DNA from: Saprospiraceae bacterium
Lineage (GTDB): Bacteria > Bacteroidota > Bacteroidia > Chitinophagales > Saprospiraceae
Length of the DNA: 36,926 bases
Reading direction: 5' to 3'
Assembly: GCA_028284395.1 (NCBI GenBank)
Contig: JANQRV010000248.1
Location: 1 to 36,926 of the forward strand
How positions within the stretch are numbered: the first letter of the stretch is position 1; each line of letters starts with the position of its first letter. Both the position numbers and the translations under genes were made by a program. This document shows positions 25,542 through 33,404 of the stretch, piece by piece. Below the pieces are notes generated by a model. The model was not told the DNA's origin. It worked only from the letters and a program-made list of their open reading frames with translations, and ran no database searches.

Positions 25542-27872
25542 CTAGTTATAAGAATATCCATATTTCTTATAATGCTTGTTATACACGTATTCTTTCTTTT
25601 TTACACCATTCAATACCAGGGACGGGTTTACCAGCTTGTTGCGCTCAAATAGTTCCATGGAGTCTTCCAATACTCCTTTTCTCGTATAACCCGATCTGAC
25701 GACAAACAGGGAATCGGTCACGTGTTCATTCAACAAGAGTGCGTCGGCAATGAGACCGACCGGAGGTGAATCGATGATGACGACATCAAAGTTCTCCCGT
25801 AAATAGGCAAAAAGTGTATCTAATTTGTCGCGTTCCAAAAGTTCAGCTGAATCCAGTACAAAACGTCCACCGTTGATGTAAAAGAGGTGTTTGACCGTGG
25901 GTACCTGTTGGATGATGTCTTCAATTTCGACTTCTTCCAGCAGGTAATTGATTAAGCCCTGGCCATCTTTTTCCTTAAATAGTGAGGCAGTACCAGATTT
26001 CCGAAGGTCAAAATCAACGAAAATGGTCGACTTCTTAGTGAGGGCAAAACTGGTTGCCAAATTGGAAGCCACAAAAGTCTTACCCTCTTCTCCGGTGCTG
26101 GAGGTGACCAGAATACATCGCGATTCCTGTTTTCGCAGAAACTGCAAACTCGTCCGAAGCGATCGGAAACGCTCTCCGGTCAAATGGCGTTCTTTGCCCA
26201 GCAAAACCTGTTTGTTCTTACCACGGTAGTGATTAATGGTGCCCATTAGTGGAACGTTGGGCAACAGCCCCTTCAATTCCTTCTCCGTTTTAATGGAGTC
26301 TTTCAGCAGATCGCCAAGTAGCAACAACATAAATGGAATGACCAATCCACTAGCTGCTCCCCCCAGATAGAAAGTTAACTTCTTAGGAGCAACCGGATTT
26401 AAGCTGCTATGAGGTTTGTCGATCACCAAGTAATTTGAATACTTACTGGCCAGAGCGAGGGCGGATTCCTCCTTCTTTTGTAGCAAATATAAGTAGAGGT
26501 TCTCGGTAATCGACTGGCGACGCATTTTCTCCGTCAAGCCGCGTTCTTTTACGGGGACACTCTGCAGTCTACCCATTGACCGCTGATATTGTGACTGGGC
26601 CGTATTTCTCTTTTGTTCCAGTTCGTTCTTCGCATTCTCTACAGCCACATAGATCGAACTTCTCAAACTTTGTAACCTTTGGTTTGCTGCCTGTACGACC
26701 GGGTTGGATGGTTGCCCGGTTTCGAGCAACATGTTCCTTTCCAATACCAAATCGTTGTAAGGTTTGATGAGAGACTGTAATTCTCCTTTGACCATAAAAA
26801 GGTTTGTCGGGATCAGTTCGAAATCATCTCCCTCCATACTGAAGCCGTCTTTCAAAGAATTAATCAGGCTCAATTGCAATTCCGCCTGTTTTTGTTCTGC
26901 CGATACCTGCTTGACATTGTCCAGGACAAAGTTGAGATCAGAGGTGGTCTCCGACACAATGTTGTTGTTCAATTTGTATTTCTCAACATTGCTTTCCATG
27001 GCCTTCAATTCTTTTCCAACCTCGTTCAGTCGTTCGTCGATAAATACCAATCTATTGCGGGTAATTTCCGCATTCTCTTTAGTCTTCAAAATATCGTATT
27101 CCTCTACCAGGCGATTGAGGATGGCTTCCCCTCGTCTCGGAATGGCATCGAGTAAACTCATCAAGAGAATGGAAGATTGCACCTTGGTGTCAGAGATACC
27201 GATCTTCAGATTTTTTAAATATTGGGAAGCGACCAGTTGAGGGTTTAGCAGTTCGACGTGCATGGTCGATTCCGAGGTTAATGGAATGTCGGTCTTACGT
27301 TGAATTTGAAAACTCCCTTCAGGTAAGGAGATCATTTGTCCAAACTGGTAAGGGCCACTCTCCTCCTCCTGTTTGATCTTGAAGGTGAATTGATCAATGG
27401 GAATGACTTGAAAAGACAGGCTATTACCTTGGTTCAAGGAAAAACTGTCGACTACAACTGGAAAATCCTGATAGACTTCGATGGTGGCCAGTTGCTTTTT
27501 CCAGTAATATCTCCGATCCAAATCCAGGTGATCGACAACCGAATTCATAAGCCAAAATGATGTCAGGGTCTCAATCTCGTTTGCAACGTATTCAGAACCT
27601 CCTGACACACCGATACTCCGATTCAACCAATCGTCTGGTGAATCGGTATCCAGTCCTTCAGGAGGGCGGATCAGCATTTTGCCGGTAATCTCATATTCGG
27701 GTTGTGTGGTTTGGAGGTAGAGTTGAGTCAAACCAATGAAAAGAGCAAGAAATAGAATGTACAAGTACCACTTACTGAGGAAATACTTATTAAGTAAGCC
27801 CCGGTAATTTGCTTCCTCTTCCTTCTTCGTGTTCAATCCATTGATTAGTATTGATTTAGTCGGATATGTCAT
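25542..27872 (-). CDS. wzc: Wzc-type polysaccharide co-polymerase with tyrosine autokinase domain
   Basis: The 776-residue inner-membrane protein has a helix near 33-52, a large periplasmic Wzz-like region with coiled-coil character (about 250-470), and a second helix near 500-520 followed by the cytoplasmic BY-kinase. The kinase shows Walker A SSTGEEGKT with K598, Walker A' FVDFDLRKSG and Walker B VVIIDSPP. The last 18 residues carry six tyrosines (Y762, 764, 768, 771, 773, 775), the usual autophosphorylation cluster. Such proteins control chain length and polymerase activity and contact the outer-membrane export protein. The gene starts with ATG 28 bases after the export gene. No partner phosphatase is visible in the window. 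Confidence 0.95.
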   Translation of the reverse strand: MTYPTKSILINGLNTKKEEEANYRGLLNKYFLSKWYLYILFLALFIGLTQLYLQTTQPEYEITGKMLIRPPEGLDTDSPDDWLNRSIGVSGGSEYVANEIETLTSFWLMNSVVDHLDLDRRYYWKKQLATIEVYQDFPVVVDSFSLNQGNSLSFQVIPIDQFTFKIKQEEESGPYQFGQMISLPEGSFQIQRKTDIPLTSESTMHVELLNPQLVASQYLKNLKIGISDTKVQSSILLMSLLDAIPRRGEAILNRLVEEYDILKTKENAEITRNRLVFIDERLNEVGKELKAMESNVEKYKLNNNIVSETTSDLNFVLDNVKQVSAEQKQAELQLSLINSLKDGFSMEGDDFELIPTNLFMVKGELQSLIKPYNDLVLERNMLLETGQPSNPVVQAANQRLQSLRSSIYVAVENAKNELEQKRNTAQSQYQRSMGRLQSVPVKERGLTEKMRRQSITENLYLYLLQKKEESALALASKYSNYLVIDKPHSSLNPVAPKKLTFYLGGAASGLVIPFMLLLLGDLLKDSIKTEKELKGLLPNVPLMGTINHYRGKNKQVLLGKERHLTGERFRSLRTSLQFLRKQESRCILVTSSTGEEGKTFVASNLATSFALTKKSTIFVDFDLRKSGTASLFKEKDGQGLINYLLEEVEIEDIIQQVPTVKHLFYINGGRFVLDSAELLERDKLDTLFAYLRENFDVVIIDSPPVGLIADALLLNEHVTDSLFVVRSGYTRKGVLEDSMELFERNKLVNPSLVLNGVKKKEYVYNKHYKKYGYSYN

Positions 27873-27900
27873 CGGAGATTATAGTTTACGCGAAAAATTA

Positions 27901-28674
27901 TTATTTAACTAAAGCAACTATGACGGCTACAAATGAAGCGACAACACCGACAATCGGCGTAGTCTTTGAAGTTTGATCATCTACCGCTCCTGCTTTGGCT
28001 CTTATGGGTTCTACATACAGTAAATCATTCTGCTGCATATAGTAGTATTCAGATTTAAAGATGTCCGCAGATTGGAGGTTCAGCCGAATTTTCGTCCGGT
28101 TTCCACCATTCTCGCGGACCAATAGTACATTTGTTCTATTAGCATGGCCGGTTAGATCTCCAGCTAGTGCCAACGCATCCAAAATGCTAATTCTTTCATT
28201 GATGATATTAAAGGTCCCTGGGTTGCGCACCTCTCCGGAAACTGTTACCCTGAAGTTCAACAACCGCACGTTTACGACCGGATCTTTCAAGTGTTCCATT
28301 AGAAGACTGTTGATCATTTCCTTAATTTGAGGGACTGTTTTGCCTTGCACTTTCAATTCACCCAAAACCGGAAAATCGATGGTTCCTTGTGGACTCACCA
28401 AATAACCGCCCAATTGCATGGATTCAATATTGAAAAAACCGTCTCCCTCATTGGGTGAAAAAAAGTTGAATGGCGCTGCCGTTTCAAGGTTGTTGCTGTG
28501 TACGATGATTCGGACTACATCGTTTGCCTGGATCTTCAACTCCGGGTAATTTTGAATTTCAACATCAATTGAGTTGGCGTACCCTTCCTGATAATTCACA
28601 AGGTCCTGATGTGTTACACAACTGGACACAAAAAATAGGCTCAATACATATAAGGTGGCCTGGATAATTCTCAT
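27901..28674 (-). CDS. wza: Polysaccharide export lipoprotein (Wza/OPX family)
   Basis: The 257-residue product is an outer-membrane export protein of the short Bacteroidota OPX type. A lipoprotein signal ends at SSC, so Cys19 is the lipidated residue. Residues about 45-140 form the poly-export domain (QANDVVRIIVHS, GGYLVSPQGTIDFPVLGEL) and about 145-230 an SLBB domain (VTVSGEVRNPGTF). A C-terminal hydrophobic segment ends IVALVK. There is no C-terminal amphipathic barrel helix as long as in E. coli Wza, so the channel may be formed with another partner. As the first gene after a 1.2 kb leader it is probably the start of the operon. Confidence 0.94.
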   Translation of the reverse strand: MRIIQATLYVLSLFFVSSCVTHQDLVNYQEGYANSIDVEIQNYPELKIQANDVVRIIVHSNNLETAAPFNFFSPNEGDGFFNIESMQLGGYLVSPQGTIDFPVLGELKVQGKTVPQIKEMINSLLMEHLKDPVVNVRLLNFRVTVSGEVRNPGTFNIINERISILDALALAGDLTGHANRTNVLLVRENGGNRTKIRLNLQSADIFKSEYYYMQQNDLLYVEPIRAKAGAVDDQTSKTTPIVGVVASFVAVIVALVK

Positions 28675-28834
28675 ATCTCGTAAGTTTATTGTTTATTTAT
28701 TCTACTGCAATACGATCTCTCCTAATCCTGATCAACAATGGATAGAATTAGTTATAGGGTTTACCCGCGTGCTCTTTGACTTTAGCTCACGCCAACAACG
28801 TGTTATTCGAACGGGTTAAACAGAATACAAAGTG

Positions 28835-28847
28835 GGAGGTAAATTTT
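28835..28847. repeat. Direct repeat GGAGGTAAATTTT, copy 1
   Basis: An identical 13-base sequence occurs again at 29496-29508, 661 bases away, within the same non-coding region. Flanking bases differ. It may be a protein-binding site. Confidence 0.5.
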
Positions 28848-28872
28848 TAAAACAAAATTCCAGAAACCTGTG

Positions 28873-28889
28873 TAGAGGAAAACCCTCTA
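28873..28889. repeat. Short hairpin in the operon leader
   Basis: TAGAGG and CCTCTA form six base pairs around a five-base AAAAC loop. It lies about 200 bases before the export gene, probably inside the leader RNA. Role unknown. Confidence 0.3.
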
Positions 28890-29098
28890 TCCAGCAGCAA
28901 TATCCAGGCAGATGAACAAATAGATAGTTTTTGCCGACGGACTTCCAGAAATAAATGGAGGGTAAAAAGTACAGTACGGTGCAGTGAAAGGTTAGGAAGA
29001 CTTTAGGAAGAGACCCTGAGAGTAGCACAATGTCACTATTATGCAACTTATTTAAGGGAAAACCTAAACTTGTCGGGTGTGAAAGGCCGCAAAGAATC

Positions 29099-29112
29099 AA
29101 AAAATATTTTTT
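29099..29112. repeat. A/T palindrome in the operon upstream region
   Basis: AAAAAATATTTTTT is a perfect palindrome made only of A and T. It could bend DNA or act as an UP-like element, but such runs also arise by chance in AT-rich sequence. Confidence 0.3.
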
Positions 29113-29327
29113 CATAATTCTTGCGAAGTGACACTGGATAGTTATAATAACTGGTCACTTGTGCAGATAATTCTCTCAGGTGGTAAAGTTAGCTATAAAT
29201 TTCAAAAAAAACAAATTATAGCCGAAGCCGCTTATCAACGTGTTTACTTAGTATATATCAATGTTGAACTTGACATAGCTTCGCCGATCATATGTCGCAC
29301 TTCCAACTGTGGACATAGGGATACTGG

Positions 29328-29352
29328 CCCAAAAATTGATGATTTTTTTGGG
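29328..29352. repeat. Hairpin in the operon upstream region
   Basis: CCCAAAAA (29328-29335) and TTTTTGGG (29345-29352) pair perfectly around a nine-base loop. No T-run follows on either strand, so a simple terminator is unlikely. Confidence 0.4.
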
Positions 29353-29495
29353 TAAAAGGTTGTTAAACCTAATGGCAAAACACTACAACCCTCTCATATA
29401 CCATTCCTGGTTAATATGTATAATAAAATACCTGATTGCGTTAGTATGGAAAAGTACAGAGATAGTTGGGATGTAGAAAACGGGGGTTATTTGTA

Positions 29496-29508
29496 GGAGG
29501 TAAATTTT
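29496..29508. repeat. Direct repeat GGAGGTAAATTTT, copy 2
   Basis: This is the second copy of the 13-base sequence at 28835-28847, in the same orientation. The GGAGG looks like a ribosome-binding sequence but no start codon follows at a usable distance. Confidence 0.5.
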
Positions 29509-29825
29509 GGCAGAGCTATAAAGCTCCTAATACTCGTAGAAAGATAATTTGTTATATTGGGTGTAAATATACACACCTTAAAACACATATACAATTTATT
29601 CTTATTTTTTTTTGAGATTTCGCGATCCTCGGTTGATCTTCAATCAATCTGAATCTTTATTAGCAATTGCCACAACCAGTGATGGCCTTGCTATCTGTTC
29701 TACGTACGGTCATCACTTAAGATGCACTGCCAACGAATTTTGATTTAATGATGCATGAACAGATTTGATCTTTAAGCGAAAGCAACCTATCCTCCATACT
29801 TGCCAGGGCTGGTTGGTTATCACAT

Positions 29826-29863
29826 AAAAAAGGCCCTGCGGTAAAAATTTCACCACAAAGGCC
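29826..29863 (-). terminator. Rho-independent terminator of the fucosidase transcript
   Basis: On the minus strand the arm GGCCTTTGTGGT pairs with ACCGCAGGGCC through Watson-Crick and G-T pairs with one bulged base; the loop is nine bases and six T follow. It begins 27 bases after the stop codon of the fucosidase gene, exactly where a terminator is expected, and separates the catabolic cluster from the exopolysaccharide operon. Confidence 0.75.
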
Positions 29864-29889
29864 CTTAAAACTCAAGGTTTCTGTTTAAT

Positions 29890-31485
29890 TCAATCAATTA
29901 AATTGCGCGTTGCTTCTGCTGAAGATTCTCCAAAATCGATTTCGAAAACGAAGGCGTGTTCACCGGGTTTGGATGCTGGCAATTCAATCCGAAGCCCTTC
30001 GTTGGTGTGTTCCCAGACGATGGAATCATCAGCTCCGAGTAGGCGGACCTGTTCAATGTCCCATTGGCAATTTTCACTGCCTTTTGCCAGCTCAGTAACC
30101 ACCGTCTCATTGTCGGTTGGCCAATCCATTGCAATGGCATATAACTTGTTGCGATTGGTCGTAAAGCGAAAATCTTCAGCAGTAAAATCTCGGTTCTTTT
30201 TTTCTGTATGGTGCCCTACGGCAACAACGGTTGGCCCCTCGCCAAAGATTCGCCATGGTTTGGAGCCGTAAATGGCATCACCATTGACATTTAACCATTG
30301 CCCAATTTCCCGCAAAACTGCCTGTTGATCCTCCGGGATGGTTCCGTCAGCCATTGGTCCGACATTGAGCAAAAGACAGCCATTTTTGCTCACAATATCA
30401 ATCAAATCATCAATCAGCTTATTTGGTGTTTTGGAGATCCAGTTGGTAACATAGCCCCAGGAATTGGCTCCAATAGACGTATCCGTCTGCCAGGTCTTCT
30501 TTTGAATATCGGACATTTTGCCGCGTTCCAGGTCAAGCACATTGGTTCCCGGTGGAAACGATTCGAAGCCGTTAAAGTTTTTGTTTTGCAAGACCACTTC
30601 TTTCCCCCATTCAATGCCCTTATTGTAATAGTACGCTGCTAATTCCGGATGATTGGGTCGAAATGGTTCCTTGTCCAGATAGAAGTCAAACCACAAAACA
30701 TCAGGTTGATAATTGTCAATGATGTCGGTGGTCCGGTCCCACCATATTTTACGCCAGGCATCGCTGATCTGATCGTTCTTCTCCCGATTGATTCCATAAA
30801 GATCATCGTATTGTGGATCCCAATTATCGAACTCTGGTTTTCGATTAAAATAGGCCCAGTTGAAGGCAAGGTGAGAAGAAACACCTGTTTTTAAATTTTT
30901 TCTCCTGGCAGCTTCGAACAACTCTCCCACTACGTCCCGCTTGGGGCCCATATCTACGGCATTCCATCTGGTAAAATTAGATTTGTACATCGCAAATGCA
31001 TCGTGGTGTTCAGCTACCGGAACAACATACCTGGCTCCGGCTTCCAAAAACAAATCTATCCATTCGTCTGGATCAAATTTCTCCCCTTTGAAACGTGGAA
31101 TAAAATCCTTGTAACCAAAATCCTTCAAGTCGCCGTAGGTTTCAAGGTGGTGACGATACACTGCGGAAGGTCCCTCCGATTGAACTTCAAATTCCGCATT
31201 CCAGACCGCTTCATCCATGTACATCAATCTTGGATACCACTCCGAGCCAAATGCAGGCACTGCATAGGGGCCCCAATGAATGAAAATCCCGAATTTGGCA
31301 TCCTGAAACCAATTCGGGATTTCGTATTGTTGCAGCGATTCCCAATTCGCTTCATATCGTTTTGTTTCTGTTGCGGTGTCCTGCTCTGCATTACCGGGCA
31401 CCTGATTGCTACAAGTACTCAGAAGATACAACATAGCTAGAGCGGAGAGGAAAGCAAGCCAGTGAATACTAAGTCGGTATTTCAT
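29890..31485 (-). CDS. GH29 alpha-L-fucosidase, lipoprotein
   Basis: Started at the ATG at 31485 (an earlier TTG lacks a signal peptide in place), the product has 531 residues. A lipoprotein signal ends at LLSTC, making Cys25 the lipidated residue. The GH29 signature FGIFIHWGPYAVPAFGSEWYP lies at 65-85, EHHDAF at 159-164, and the likely nucleophile Asp267 in VLWFDFYLD. LLLNVGPMADG follows, and a beta-rich C-terminal domain completes the protein. The family removes alpha-linked L-fucose from glycans with retention. As a surface or periplasmic lipoprotein beside a sulfatase, it probably acts on sulfated fucose-containing polysaccharide. It is 211 bases from the sulfatase gene and ends at a strong terminator. 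Confidence 0.94.
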   Translation of the reverse strand: MKYRLSIHWLAFLSALAMLYLLSTCSNQVPGNAEQDTATETKRYEANWESLQQYEIPNWFQDAKFGIFIHWGPYAVPAFGSEWYPRLMYMDEAVWNAEFEVQSEGPSAVYRHHLETYGDLKDFGYKDFIPRFKGEKFDPDEWIDLFLEAGARYVVPVAEHHDAFAMYKSNFTRWNAVDMGPKRDVVGELFEAARRKNLKTGVSSHLAFNWAYFNRKPEFDNWDPQYDDLYGINREKNDQISDAWRKIWWDRTTDIIDNYQPDVLWFDFYLDKEPFRPNHPELAAYYYNKGIEWGKEVVLQNKNFNGFESFPPGTNVLDLERGKMSDIQKKTWQTDTSIGANSWGYVTNWISKTPNKLIDDLIDIVSKNGCLLLNVGPMADGTIPEDQQAVLREIGQWLNVNGDAIYGSKPWRIFGEGPTVVAVGHHTEKKNRDFTAEDFRFTTNRNKLYAIAMDWPTDNETVVTELAKGSENCQWDIEQVRLLGADDSIVWEHTNEGLRIELPASKPGEHAFVFEIDFGESSAEATRNLID

Positions 31486-31696
31486 CTCAGAGAAGTTAAC
31501 GGTTTGATGATTGGAATGAATACGCTCCAAAGATGGCCCGAAAAGGGCATTGCCAGTGCAATAAAAGGTTTAGAATGCAATACAAATGATCAGCTGAAAA
31601 GCTTCTGACTTCGGCGAACATCAATTGTACTACCGAAACTATAATTGGCTTGAAGAGGCGGCTCCGCGCCATTGATCATCCAAGGATGAGATCAGA

Positions 31697-33319
31697 CTAT
31701 TCGTCCTGCCAAAATTGTTTGATGATTTCATCCAAGTGTGGAAATTTCTCATCGGTTTCCCCGAGTTCTTCCCTCATCTTCAACAATTTTGCCTTCAGAT
31801 CAACTATTACTTCAGCGTAGGAAGGCTCATCATAAAGATTAATCAATTCTTGAGGATCTTTCGTGAGGTCATACAGTTCCCAGGCTTTAGGAGTAGACTC
31901 GATGGGGTAAGACTCTTTTTTCCACCACATAGACCCACGACCTACCCAGGTTGTGTCATAATGCTCCGAATAGTAATAAATCAGCTTATGCCGATCAGTC
32001 CGAATGCCAAAATGGGCCGGAACATCATGGTGAACCAGATGCATCCAGTATCGATAGTAAGTACCATTTCTCCAATCATTCGGTGTTTTACCCTCTAGCG
32101 CTTCCGCAAAACTCATTCCTTGCATGTAGTCCGGTGTGGTTCCTCCTGCCAACTCTATCAATGTCGGAGCAAAGTCGGTATTATTGATCAGCAAATCGGA
32201 TTGTCCACCTCCTTTCAAAAGTTTGGGATAGTGCACGATGAACGGCATCCGCATAGATTCTTCATACATCCATCGTTTGTCAATCAGATCATGGGCGCCC
32301 AACATCATTCCCTGATCAGCAGTGTAGACAATGATGGTATTCTCCCACAGGTCATTGGCCTTTAGATAGGCAAAAAGTCGAGCTAAATTATCGTCTATCC
32401 CCTTCACACAACGCAGGTAACTTTTTAGATACTGCTGATAAGCCATACTCGTCACACTGTCCCTCGATCCGGCGGAGATCTTATACTGATCTGCATAACT
32501 TCGATAGGTATGGCGGTCCGAAACGGAAGTCCCGATCCGATGGACTAGTTCACCATCGGTTCCAAACAATGCATCGGAACCAAAATCTGGTTGATGATAC
32601 AGGGAAGCTGGCTCCGGAATTGTAACATCCGAAAGATAGGTTTCATATCGGGGCGCATATTCAAACTCGTCGTGTGGCGCCTTGTAATGGTGCATCAGAA
32701 AAAAAGGTTGATCGGGCTTTCGTTTATTTTTTAACCAATCCAGGGCAAGATCGGTAATGACGTCCGAAGAATGGCCCTTATAGCCGGTCACATTTACGGT
32801 TCTTTTGATGTCTCCGTGAAAATTTATTTCCTCTTGACGCTCTCCCGCCTCTCGGGTATACAATATCGGATCAAAATACTTTCCCTGCACCGGCAAAACA
32901 TTGTAGTAATCAAAGGCTTCAGGAGCTTTCTTGAGGTGCCATTTTCCAATCACGGCAGTCTGATAGCCGAGTTTCTTCATTTCGATGGGCAGGTATTGCT
33001 TATCTGCCGACAAATGTCCGTTCAGATCCAATACACCATTCGTCTGAGGGTATTGTCCGGTGAGTATACTGGCTCGACTGGGCGTACAAATAGAATTATT
33101 ACAAAATACGTTGGTAAATAACATACCCCCGGCTGCTAGTTCATCCAAAACGGGGGTCGGATCAACTCTTGATAATAATTGATCATAGGCACCTACGGCT
33201 TGATAGGCATGGTCGTCCGACATAATAAATATGATATTGGGTGGCGGATCACTCTTCTCGCAGGAAAAGAAGAAGGTCAGAAGAAAAAAGGACAGCGTTC
33301 TTGTTAATGTTGGAGACAT
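31697..33319 (-). CDS. S1-family sulfatase, lipoprotein
   Basis: The ATG at 33319 gives 540 residues with a lipoprotein signal (FFLLTFFFSC, Cys20 lipidated); earlier start candidates put 25 residues before it. The catalytic cysteine is C78 in the CTPSR motif, the site converted to formylglycine by the anaerobic or aerobic maturation enzyme, with metal-binding D35 and D36 in IMSDDHAY. Further family blocks are VIGKWHL and DNTIIVYTADQGMMLGAHDL-like, with WMYEESMRMPF. The family hydrolyses sulfate esters, here probably of a polysaccharide. It lies between the fucosidase and the hybrid regulator, 85 bases after the latter. No maturase gene is present in the window. Confidence 0.95.
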   Translation of the reverse strand: MSPTLTRTLSFFLLTFFFSCEKSDPPPNIIFIMSDDHAYQAVGAYDQLLSRVDPTPVLDELAAGGMLFTNVFCNNSICTPSRASILTGQYPQTNGVLDLNGHLSADKQYLPIEMKKLGYQTAVIGKWHLKKAPEAFDYYNVLPVQGKYFDPILYTREAGERQEEINFHGDIKRTVNVTGYKGHSSDVITDLALDWLKNKRKPDQPFFLMHHYKAPHDEFEYAPRYETYLSDVTIPEPASLYHQPDFGSDALFGTDGELVHRIGTSVSDRHTYRSYADQYKISAGSRDSVTSMAYQQYLKSYLRCVKGIDDNLARLFAYLKANDLWENTIIVYTADQGMMLGAHDLIDKRWMYEESMRMPFIVHYPKLLKGGGQSDLLINNTDFAPTLIELAGGTTPDYMQGMSFAEALEGKTPNDWRNGTYYRYWMHLVHHDVPAHFGIRTDRHKLIYYYSEHYDTTWVGRGSMWWKKESYPIESTPKAWELYDLTKDPQELINLYDEPSYAEVIVDLKAKLLKMREELGETDEKFPHLDEIIKQFWQDE

Positions 33320-33404
33320 TTTTTTACTTGTTTGAATGTTGTTTGAAGTTTGGAATGCTTCCCAGGTGGGAGCCATACATCGTGTTTCCTTCAAAAGTCA
33401 TTGA

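Larger units (their letters stand above)
28675..29889. other. 1.2 kb AT-rich non-coding region upstream of the exopolysaccharide operon
   Basis: No open reading frame here looks like a real protein. The region holds a short hairpin (28873-28889), a 14-base palindrome (29099-29112), an 8-base-pair hairpin (29328-29352), two copies of a 13-base direct repeat, and a terminator (29826-29863) for the fucosidase transcript. It must contain the operon promoter, but I find no perfect TAnnTTTG -7 box on the minus strand. Confidence 0.6.

Noticed and set aside
28816-29115. 99-codon minus-strand frame in the upstream region of the export gene
   Set aside because: It begins with MKKYFLILCG, which looks like a signal sequence, but the rest is rich in Cys, Phe and Trp without domain-like pattern, and it overlaps the hairpin and repeat features. 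I do not regard it as a gene.
29128-29355. 75-codon plus-strand frame in the same region
   Set aside because: The composition is not protein-like, the frame is short, and it contains the hairpin at 29328-29352. No support from context.
28675-29889. Invertible promoter as in Bacteroides capsule loci
   Set aside because: I looked for a pair of inverted repeats flanking a promoter-sized segment and found only direct repeats and local hairpins; no invertase gene is in the window.
31533-31550. Small GCCC/GGGC hairpin after the sulfatase gene
   Set aside because: Only four base pairs and no proper T-run follow on the minus strand, and the fucosidase is in the same direction, so I do not call a terminator here.
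33355-33375. CCCA/TGGG inverted pair in the gap between the regulator and the sulfatase
   Set aside because: The loop would be only two bases, too short for a stable hairpin.
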